NCBI GenBank assembly: GCA_903933395.1
Contig: CAIZKA010000183.1
Span: 1-11,009 of the forward strand
DNA length: 11,009 bases
Direction of reading: 5' to 3'
Source of the DNA: an uncultured beta proteobacterium
Lineage (GTDB): Bacteria > Pseudomonadota > Gammaproteobacteria > Burkholderiales > Rhodocyclaceae
This document shows positions 5,081 through 11,009 of this stretch, in pieces. Position 1 is the stretch's first letter. Each line of letters starts with the position of its first letter. Made by a program: the position numbers and the translations under genes. Below the pieces are notes generated by a model that had not been told where the DNA came from, did no database searches, and was given only the letters and a program-made list of their open reading frames with translations.

Positions 5081-8000
5081 TCAGGTTTTACCCTCCAGGC
5101 GTCGCTCCAGCAGCGAATACACGGCCGGCACCACAACCAGCGTCAGTAAAGTGGAGGAGATCATGCCGCCGATCACGGCGATGGCCAGCGGCTGCTGGGT
5201 TTCGGCCCCGGCGCCGAGCCCGAAGGCCGCCGGGGCCAGCGCCAGGATCACCGTGGCCGAGGTCATCAGCACCGGCCGCATGCGGATCGGGCAGGCGTTG
5301 CGCAGGGCCGCATCGACGCCCATGCCGGCCTCGCGGCGCTGGTTGGCGAGGTCGACCAGCAGGATGGAATTCTTCGCCACGAGGCCGATCAGGAGCGTCA
5401 GGCCGATCATGGAATAGATGTTCAGCGTGTGCCCGGTGGCCCACAGGGCGGCGATGCCGCCGACCACGGCCAGCGGCTGCGCCAGCATGACGATGGCCGG
5501 CTGCAGGAAGGAATTGAACTGGCTGGCGAGCACCATGTAGAGCAGCACCAGCGCCAGGCCGAAGGTGAACACCATGTACTTCATGGTCTTGCCGAATTCC
5601 TCGGCCTGGCCGATGAAGCGCACCTGGTAACCGGTCGGTAGCGTGTCCTGCCCGGTGCGGCGCACGGCCTCGACGGCCTCGCCCAGGGGGATGGACGGCG
5701 TGGCGTAGAAGGTGGTGGCGTACTGCAGGTCGAAGCGGCCGATCACGGCGGGGCCGAGGCGCTCCTCGAAGCGGGCGACGGAATCGAGGCGGACCATCTT
5801 GCCGTCGCGGCTGCGCAGGAAGATCTTCGACAGGTCTGCCGGCTGGGTGAATTCGCCGGGCTTGGCCTTGACGCGGATGTCGTAGCGTTGGCCGTCGCCC
5901 GGCTCGTCGTTGAACTTGGCGATATCGACGCCGCCGGTCAGCATGTTTACCGCCAGCGCCACGTCGCTCGACGACAGGTTGGCCGCGGCGATGCGCAGGC
6001 GGTCCGGCAGGAAGACCAGTTGCGGCAGGTCGAGCTGGATGTCGCTGTCGATGCGGCCGATGCCGGGGACGGTGGCCAGCTTCTGCTGCAGTTCGCGCGA
6101 CAGGCGCCCGATCTCGTCGATGTTGTCGCCGGCCAAGACGAACTGCAGGGGTTCGCCGCGCTGGCCGCCGACCACGGCGAAGGGCGCGGCAAAGGCGCGC
6201 GCACCCGGAATGGCGGCGAGTTCGCGCCGCACTTCGGCGATGACTTCATGCTGGCTGCGCTTGCGTTCCTCGCGCGGCGCCAGGCGCACCACCACCGTGC
6301 CCTGGTTCACCTGTCCGGCTGTGCCCAGCCCGATCAGCGAGAACTCGGTGCGCATTTCGGGATAGCGGTTCAGCACCTCTTCCACCTCGCGCAGCTTGGC
6401 ATCGGTGTAGTCGATGCTGGAACCCAGCGGTGTGCGCAGCGAGATGCGAAAGCGGCCCTCGTCCTCGTCCGGGGTGAAGGTCTTGCCGACGTTCATGAAG
6501 AAGAAAGCCGAGGAGCCGACCACGGCCACGGTCAGCGCGACTACCGCCCAGCGCCGGTGCAGGGCGTGGTCGAGCAGGTTGACGTAGACGCGGTCGAAGC
6601 TGCCGAGAATGCGGTCGAAGAGGTGGTAGATGCGGCCGTGCTGCTTCTCCACCTTGAGGTAGCGCGAGCAGAGCATCGGCGTCAGCGTCAGCGAGACGAA
6701 GAGCGAAACCAGCACGCCGAAGGTGACCACCACGGCAAACGAGCGGAAGAACTGGCCGATGATCCCCGACAGGAAAATCACCGGGGCGAAGATGGAGACC
6801 AGCGACAGCGTCGCCGCGATCACGGCGAAGACCACTTCCTTGCTGCCGTTCACCGCGGCGGCAACCGGCTCCGGGTCGATCTCCTCGCGGTGGCGGAAGA
6901 TGTTCTCCAGCACCACGATGGCGTCATCGACGACGACGCCGATCAGCAGCAGCAGCGCCAGCATGGTCAGCGAGTTGAGCGTGTAGCCGAAGAAGTAGAT
7001 CACGGCGACGGCGCCCATCAGCGAGACCGGAATCGCCAGGGCGACGATCAAGGTCGAGCGCAGCGAACGCAGGAAGAACCAGACCACCAGGGACGCCAGC
7101 AGCGTGCCTTCGATCAGATGCTGCTTCAGCGAGTTGACGATTTCGAGGATGAACACGGCGTCGTTGGAGACGACGCTGATCCGCATGCCCGGCGGCAGCT
7201 GCGGTTCGATTTCCTTCGCCAGCTTTTCCTTGATGCGCTCGACGATGGCGACGGTATTGGCGTTGGTGACCTTGACCACGCCCATGCCTACCGTGATTTC
7301 GCCGTTGAAGCGGGCGAGCTGGCGGTTGTCGGTCAGGCCGTCCTCCAGTTCGGCGACATCGGCCAGCCGGATCGGCGCGGCGTTGGGCGGCGCGCCGCGG
7401 TAGCCGACGACCAGGCCACCCAGCGCATCGAGGGTATGAAATTCAAGGTCGAGCTTGACCAGGTGCTCGGTGGTTTCGCCGACCACGAAGCCGCCCGCCA
7501 GTTGCACATGCTCGCGGGCGAAGGCGTCGCTGATGTCCTGCGCCGAGACGCCCAACCCGGTCATCCGGTCGGGCAGCAGATTGACGCGGATGGTGCGGTC
7601 GCGGCGGCCGCCGAGGCGCACTTCGCCGACGCCGTCGATGGTTTCCAGCTTCTTCTTGATGACGTTCAGCGCGTACTGGTTCAACTGCTGCTGGGTGCGG
7701 TCACCTTGTACCGCAATCCAGAAGATCGGCGAGGCATTGGTCTCGACCTTGGCCACCACCGGCGGATCGACATCCTTGGGCAGGCGGCGCAGCACCTGGT
7801 TGACCTTGGACTGGACCTCGGTGAAGGCGACATCGACGTTTTTTTCAAGGCCGAAAGTCATGTTCACTATGGAGACGCCGGGCGAGGATGTCGACTGGAT
7901 GTGTTCGATGCCGGGGACGCTGTTGACTGCGCTTTCGATCAGGTTGGTGACGCTGGAATCGACGATGTCGGGGTTGGCACCCTTCAGCGCGGTGGTAATC

Positions 8001-8137
8001 GAGACCACCGGAAACTCGATGTATGGCAGCCGGTCCATGCCGATGCGGTTGAAGGAGATCACACCGAACAGCACCAGCACGGCATTCGCCATCCACGCCA
8101 GGACGTGGCGCTTGACCGAGAGCTCGGGCAGGGTCAT
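5081..8137 (-). CDS. RND multidrug-type efflux permease (HAE1 family)
   Basis: This 1018-residue inner-membrane proton antiporter fits the usual 1010-1050 length of the family. It has the two-fold repeat of RND pumps: TM1 near 12-30, a large periplasmic porter loop (about 35-335), a TM2-6 cluster (about 340-490), TM7 near 530-550, a second periplasmic loop (about 555-850), and a TM8-12 cluster from about 855. The proton relay is present: D404-D405 in GVVVDDAIVVLENI and K922 in GLVAKNSILLVD, equivalent to AcrB D407, D408 and K940. It should be the pump of a tripartite exporter with the adaptor encoded just upstream, whose stop overlaps its ATG by four bases (8134-8137). The divergent porter loops give no clue to the substrate (drugs, metals and lipids are all possible, but a heavy-metal CusA-type pump is unlikely from length and motifs). 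No outer-membrane channel gene lies in the window, so a TolC-like protein is presumably encoded elsewhere. Confidence 0.95.
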   Translation of the reverse strand: MTLPELSVKRHVLAWMANAVLVLFGVISFNRIGMDRLPYIEFPVVSITTALKGANPDIVDSSVTNLIESAVNSVPGIEHIQSTSSPGVSIVNMTFGLEKNVDVAFTEVQSKVNQVLRRLPKDVDPPVVAKVETNASPIFWIAVQGDRTQQQLNQYALNVIKKKLETIDGVGEVRLGGRRDRTIRVNLLPDRMTGLGVSAQDISDAFAREHVQLAGGFVVGETTEHLVKLDLEFHTLDALGGLVVGYRGAPPNAAPIRLADVAELEDGLTDNRQLARFNGEITVGMGVVKVTNANTVAIVERIKEKLAKEIEPQLPPGMRISVVSNDAVFILEIVNSLKQHLIEGTLLASLVVWFFLRSLRSTLIVALAIPVSLMGAVAVIYFFGYTLNSLTMLALLLLIGVVVDDAIVVLENIFRHREEIDPEPVAAAVNGSKEVVFAVIAATLSLVSIFAPVIFLSGIIGQFFRSFAVVVTFGVLVSLFVSLTLTPMLCSRYLKVEKQHGRIYHLFDRILGSFDRVYVNLLDHALHRRWAVVALTVAVVGSSAFFFMNVGKTFTPDEDEGRFRISLRTPLGSSIDYTDAKLREVEEVLNRYPEMRTEFSLIGLGTAGQVNQGTVVVRLAPREERKRSQHEVIAEVRRELAAIPGARAFAAPFAVVGGQRGEPLQFVLAGDNIDEIGRLSRELQQKLATVPGIGRIDSDIQLDLPQLVFLPDRLRIAAANLSSSDVALAVNMLTGGVDIAKFNDEPGDGQRYDIRVKAKPGEFTQPADLSKIFLRSRDGKMVRLDSVARFEERLGPAVIGRFDLQYATTFYATPSIPLGEAVEAVRRTGQDTLPTGYQVRFIGQAEEFGKTMKYMVFTFGLALVLLYMVLASQFNSFLQPAIVMLAQPLAVVGGIAALWATGHTLNIYSMIGLTLLIGLVAKNSILLVDLANQRREAGMGVDAALRNACPIRMRPVLMTSATVILALAPAAFGLGAGAETQQPLAIAVIGGMISSTLLTLVVVPAVYSLLERRLEGKT

Positions 8138-9342
8138 TTAGCTTCGGGTTTGGCGGCGTCTTTGGTGCCGGATGCGCCTGCGGCCGCCGCGCCGCCAGCG
8201 CCAGCGCGCTGCGTCCCTTCGGGAACTGTTGGCTCCGCAGCGGCCTTGGCACCGCTAGGCTTTGCCGCTTCCTTGATGGCGACGGCGGCGCCGTTGGTCA
8301 GGAAGCCGGCGCCATCGAGCGCAATGGTTTCGCCGCCGGCCAGGCCTTCAAGGATCTCGATGCGGCCGCCGCGCTTGGCGCCGACCTTGACCGGCTTCTG
8401 CAGCGCCTTCTTCTGTCCGTCGGCGTCGGCGATGACATACACCACTTTTCCGGCCGGGCGCAGCACCACGCTTTGTTCGGGCACGGTCAGCGCTTCGGCA
8501 CGGGCCGAGACGACCACGGCGGCATTGAGCGTACCGCCGCCGCGCAGGCTGCCGTCATTCTCCAGGTCGACCAGCACGTCGAGCGTGCGGCTGCCTTCGA
8601 CGATGCCGGGGCGGATGTCCTTGATGCGGCTGGTGAAGACCTTGTCCGGCGCCAGCGGCGATACCAGCCGGACCTCCTGGCCCTGCTGCAGGCGCGGGCC
8701 GAAGCTTTCGGCGAAGGGCAGGTGGGCGCGAAGTTTCTTCGGCGAGACGAGGTTGAACAGCGGATCGCCGACCTTGACGTAATCGCCGGGCGAGACGATC
8801 TGCACCTCGACGACGGCATCGATAGGTGACCGCACCTGCGCCTTGCCGGCCGACCGGCGGCTGTTGTCGGCGCGCGCCCGCGCCGCCTCGTACTGCGCGG
8901 CGAGCGCAGCGCGTTGGGCGGCGACGTCCTCTCCCGCATTCTTCGACAGGAAACCCTTGTCCATCAGCGACTGCTGCCGCTCGGCAAGCTTTTCCTGCTG
9001 TTTCGCCAGGGCCTCGATACGCCGCGCTTCGGCTTCGTCGGCCTTGTTCTGCAAGGCGACGTCGCCGGCATCGATCACCGCCAGCAGTTCCCCGGCTTTG
9101 ACCACCTTGCCGCTACGGGCCAGTACCTGGGTCACGCGTCCCGCCACTTCGGCGCCGACCTTGGGGTCGGCCAGCACTTCGAGGTTGCCCAGGGTTTCCA
9201 GCACGACTTCGAAGTTGCCCTTGGTCGCCTGGGTCACGGTAATCAGCGAGGGTGGCGGCACCGCCTTCTTTTCCTCGGCCTTCTGGCCGCAAGCAGTGAG
9301 CAGGATCAGGGCGAGGCAAGTGAGAAGGGTGTTGCGCATCAT
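8134..9342 (-). CDS. RND periplasmic adaptor (membrane fusion) lipoprotein
   Basis: The protein has 402 residues. A lipoprotein signal ends in LLTAC with C18 as the lipidated residue, so it is anchored in the inner membrane facing the periplasm. The order is that of AcrA/MexA-type adaptors: first beta/lipoyl half (VLETLGNLEVLADPKVGAEV, GRVTQVLARSGKVVKAGELLAVID), alpha-helical hairpin (about 95-165, with RRIEALAKQQEKLAERQQ), second lipoyl half (AQVRSPIDAVVEVQIVSPGDYVKVG), beta-barrel (LRAHLPFAESFGPRLQQGQEV), and membrane-proximal domain to about 355. The final 45 or so residues are a low-complexity Ala/Gly/Pro/Lys tail, probably unstructured and unusual in length. The start is ATG 9342 (an adjacent ATG 9339 is an alternative), overlapping the lysA stop in ATGA. 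Its own stop overlaps the start of the pump gene, so adaptor and pump are translated as a coupled pair. Confidence 0.93.
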   Translation of the reverse strand: MMRNTLLTCLALILLTACGQKAEEKKAVPPPSLITVTQATKGNFEVVLETLGNLEVLADPKVGAEVAGRVTQVLARSGKVVKAGELLAVIDAGDVALQNKADEAEARRIEALAKQQEKLAERQQSLMDKGFLSKNAGEDVAAQRAALAAQYEAARARADNSRRSAGKAQVRSPIDAVVEVQIVSPGDYVKVGDPLFNLVSPKKLRAHLPFAESFGPRLQQGQEVRLVSPLAPDKVFTSRIKDIRPGIVEGSRTLDVLVDLENDGSLRGGGTLNAAVVVSARAEALTVPEQSVVLRPAGKVVYVIADADGQKKALQKPVKVGAKRGGRIEILEGLAGGETIALDGAGFLTNGAAVAIKEAAKPSGAKAAAEPTVPEGTQRAGAGGAAAAGASGTKDAAKPEAK

Positions 9343-10601
9343 GGCAGGATGGACTCCAGCGCGAACAGTTCGGCGACGTCCTCGCGGCGGCGTATCTGGT
9401 GCATGGAAGCCCCGTCGATCATGACCTCGGCGGCGCGCGGCCGGCTGTTGTAATTGGAGGCCATGGCCATGCCGTAGGCGCCGGCGGAGAGGATGGCAAG
9501 CAGGTCGCCTTCATTCAGCGCCAGTTCGCGATCGTGGCCGAGGAAATCGCCGGACTCGCAGACCGGGCCGACGATCTCGTAGGACATTGGATTCGCCGTG
9601 CTGTCAGCGCCGACTCTTTGAATGTCGTGCCAGGCGTCATACAGCGCGGGCCGCATCAGGTCGTTCATCGCCGCATCGACCACGGCGAAGTGTTTTTCCG
9701 CGCCGGGCTTCAGCACTTCGACGCGGGTCAGCAGCAGACCGGCGTTGCCGACCAGGGAACGGCCCGGTTCGAACACCAGCTTCTCGCGACGCCCCGTCAG
9801 TTTTGCCAGCATCGGCGCCAGGTAATCGGCGGCCGACGGCGCCGGCTCTCCGGCGCGATACTGTATGCCCATGCCGCCGCCGAGGTCGATGTGTTCCAGT
9901 GCGATTCCTGCCGCCGCAAGGCGATCGACCAGCGCCAGCACCTTGTCTGCCGCTTCGGCCGCCGGCGTCGGGTCCAGCAGCTGCGAACCGATATGGCAGT
10001 CGATGCCCTTCACGGCGATGTGCGGCAGGCTTGCGGCGCGGCGGTAGAGGTCGAAGGCCTCGTCAAAGGCCACGCCGAACTTGGCTGTCTTGAGGCCGGT
10101 GGAAATATAGGGATGGGTTTTCGCGTCGACGTCGGGATTCACGCGCAGCGAGACCGGCGCGCGGTGCCCGACGCTGCCGGCAACTTGACTGAGCTGTTCG
10201 AGTTCGCTGGCCGATTCGACATTGAAGCAGCGGATGCCAGCTTCCAGCGCCGTGCGCATTTCGGCGCGCGATTTGCCGACGCCGGAGAACACTATCTTCT
10301 TCGCCTTGCCGCCGGCGTTTAGCACACGGGCCAGTTCGCCGCCGGAGACGATATCGAAACCGGCGCCGAGGCGGGCGAAGAGATTGAGGATGGCAAGGTT
10401 GGAATTGGCCTTGACCGCGTAGCAGATCAGCGAACGGTCCGACAGGCCGTGCGCCTGCAGCGTGTCGCGGTAGGCGCCATAGGCGGCCGTTAGTGCGGCG
10501 CGCGAGTAGACGTAGCAAGGCGTGCCGAAGCGCGCCGCGACGTCGCTCAAGGCGACGGACTCGACCTGCAGTCCGTCCTTGCCCATCGTGGTCAGGCCCA
10601 T
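9339..10601 (-). CDS. lysA: diaminopimelate decarboxylase
   Basis: LysA is a PLP-dependent fold-III decarboxylase that turns meso-diaminopimelate into L-lysine, the last step of lysine synthesis, in the cytosol. The 420-residue protein has the usual length and motifs: the PLP lysine K64 in CYAVKANSN, SGGEL (86-90), HIGSQL (203-208), the glycine-rich phosphate site DLGGGMGIQY (239-248), EPGRSLVGNAG (278-288), C348-E349-S350 with D352 (CESGDFLG, the second active-site loop), and Y376 in GAYGMAMASNYNSRPR. No key residue is missing. The chosen start is ATG 10601, whose last-base overlap with the stop of the lipoprotein gene (TGATG) suggests coupling; ATG 10586 is an alternative. Open frame continues upstream through the lipoprotein gene, but that reading lacks family similarity and is not used. 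The 3' end overlaps the RND adaptor start. Confidence 0.96.
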   Translation of the reverse strand: MGLTTMGKDGLQVESVALSDVAARFGTPCYVYSRAALTAAYGAYRDTLQAHGLSDRSLICYAVKANSNLAILNLFARLGAGFDIVSGGELARVLNAGGKAKKIVFSGVGKSRAEMRTALEAGIRCFNVESASELEQLSQVAGSVGHRAPVSLRVNPDVDAKTHPYISTGLKTAKFGVAFDEAFDLYRRAASLPHIAVKGIDCHIGSQLLDPTPAAEAADKVLALVDRLAAAGIALEHIDLGGGMGIQYRAGEPAPSAADYLAPMLAKLTGRREKLVFEPGRSLVGNAGLLLTRVEVLKPGAEKHFAVVDAAMNDLMRPALYDAWHDIQRVGADSTANPMSYEIVGPVCESGDFLGHDRELALNEGDLLAILSAGAYGMAMASNYNSRPRAAEVMIDGASMHQIRRREDVAELFALESILP

Positions 10602-10789
10602 CAATAGCGCTCGGCGGTCTTTTCGGCAGGGGCGGGAGCCGGCGCGGGTGCTGCGCTGCCGGAAGCCGTGGGCTTCTCCGGTGGCGGCAGCTTGAGCGCA
10701 GTTTTGGTGCCGCATCCGGCGACGGCGGCAATTGCGGTTGCGAGGGTTAGCAGGGCGGCGAGGCGGGACAGGGGGCGCATGGGGTTCAT
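10601..10789 (-). CDS. lptM: small LptM-like (YifL) lipoprotein
   Basis: The protein has 62 residues: a signal peptide (MNPMRPLSRLAALLTLATA...) with lipobox VAGC, lipidated C26, then CGTKTALKLPP and a short Pro/Ala-rich tail. A tiny lipoprotein with Cys-Gly-x-Lys followed by a Pro motif, located between cyaY and lysA/dapF-type genes, matches LptM (YifL), which in E. coli assists disulfide maturation of the LptDE lipopolysaccharide translocon. Here the usual KGPLY motif is degenerate (KTALKLPP), so orthology rests partly on position. The start ATG 10789 is chosen over ATG 10780; neither has a strong ribosome site. It is the first gene of the - strand operon and overlaps lysA by one base. Confidence 0.7.
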   Translation of the reverse strand: MNPMRPLSRLAALLTLATAIAAVAGCGTKTALKLPPPEKPTASGSAAPAPAPAPAEKTAERY

Positions 10790-10818
10790 GGGACACCGGA
10801 ATGAGGACCGAAGGCATA

Positions 10819-10824
10819 AGTATA
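10819..10824 (-). promoter_or_regulatory. putative -10 box for the lptM-lysA-RND operon
   Basis: On the - strand TATACT (10824 to 10819) is five of six bases of the -10 consensus, about 30 bases before the lipoprotein gene. The expected -35 region reads GTCGCC and is poor, so an activator or another element may be needed. It lies in the 104-base divergent gap shared with cyaY. Confidence 0.35.
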
Positions 10825-10893
10825 TGCGGCCGCGCAGCGCCGGCGACATTCTGTATCCTGTGACCTGCTTTATCCCCCTGAAGGAAAGACACG

Positions 10894-11009
10894 ATGGATG
10901 AGCGGGAATTCATGTTGGCGGCCGATGCCGAACTGGCACGCATCGAGGCGGCTCTGGAAGTGGCAAGCGAAAGTGGTGTGGCCGATTTCGATTTCGAAAC
11001 CAAGCCCGG
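10894..11009 (+). CDS. cyaY: CyaY, bacterial frataxin (N-terminal part)
   Basis: The first 38 residues and two bases of a further codon are present. They start at ATG 10894 behind AAGGAA (10881-10886), a good ribosome site. The sequence MDEREFMLAADAELARIEAAL matches the acidic first helix of CyaY, followed by an acidic segment ending in DFDFETKPG, which leads into the first strand of the frataxin fold. CyaY is a small iron-binding protein that modulates iron-sulfur cluster assembly on IscS/IscU in the cytosol. The position divergent from an LptM-like lipoprotein gene and lysA supports the call, as this arrangement is common in proteobacteria. The remainder of the gene lies beyond the window. 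Confidence 0.88.
   Translation, partial: MDEREFMLAADAELARIEAALEVASESGVADFDFETKP

Noticed and set aside
5888..8782. 964-codon open frame on the + strand opposite the RND pump and adaptor genes
   Set aside because: It is antisense to two genes with full family motifs. Its product is rich in His, Asp, Arg and Gln without any domain, typical of an antisense frame in GC-rich coding DNA.
10602..11003. N-terminal extension of lysA to 554 codons
   Set aside because: The extra part runs through the lipoprotein gene and into cyaY antisense and resembles no LysA N-terminus; the family length is about 420.
1..11009. CRISPR arrays, tRNA or rRNA genes, insertion sequences, attachment sites
   Set aside because: I saw no regularly spaced repeats, cloverleaf-like sequences, rRNA signatures or transposase motifs.

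Overview
The window is 11,009 bp of dense, GC-rich proteobacterial chromosome. The gene content (cyaY divergent from an lptM-like lipoprotein gene plus lysA, an RND pump with a lipoprotein adaptor, an AEC transporter) and the codon use suggest a betaproteobacterium, perhaps Rhodocyclales. The class is an inference; no rRNA or other marker is present to prove it.

Left part, + strand (1-3707): the 3' end of an AEC-family permease, then, after a leader with a good sigma70-like promoter, a compact three-gene unit. It encodes an HD-domain phosphohydrolase with a phosphodiesterase-like motif order, an aminoglycoside/choline-kinase-fold small-molecule kinase, and a full-length but catalytically altered enolase homologue. 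The conserved His of the SHRSGE box is Ala and a catalytic Glu is Asp. A kinase, an elimination/enolisation-type enzyme and a phosphohydrolase together look like a small uncharacterised pathway acting on a phosphorylated acid. This is the most interesting content of the window. The kinase-enolase junction carries a roughly 110-bp palindromic, G-rich insert flanked by TGAGC direct repeats. The insert contains a strong G-quadruplex motif that overlaps the enolase ribosome binding site.

Middle (3708-5080): a DUF302 gene stands alone behind an AT-rich promoter. A perfect 9-bp inverted repeat lies across its spacer and -10 region, as expected of a repressor operator. A gene-free stretch with several hairpins follows, then a convergent gene on the - strand for a small exported protein of unknown function.

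Right part, - strand (5081-10789): four genes in a tight row, lptM-like lipoprotein, lysA (diaminopimelate decarboxylase), a lipoprotein RND adaptor, and an RND (HAE1-type) pump. The successive genes overlap by 1-4 bases, so biosynthesis of lysine and efflux appear translationally coupled. No outer-membrane factor gene is in view. Divergent from this operon is the start of cyaY (bacterial frataxin), which runs off the window.
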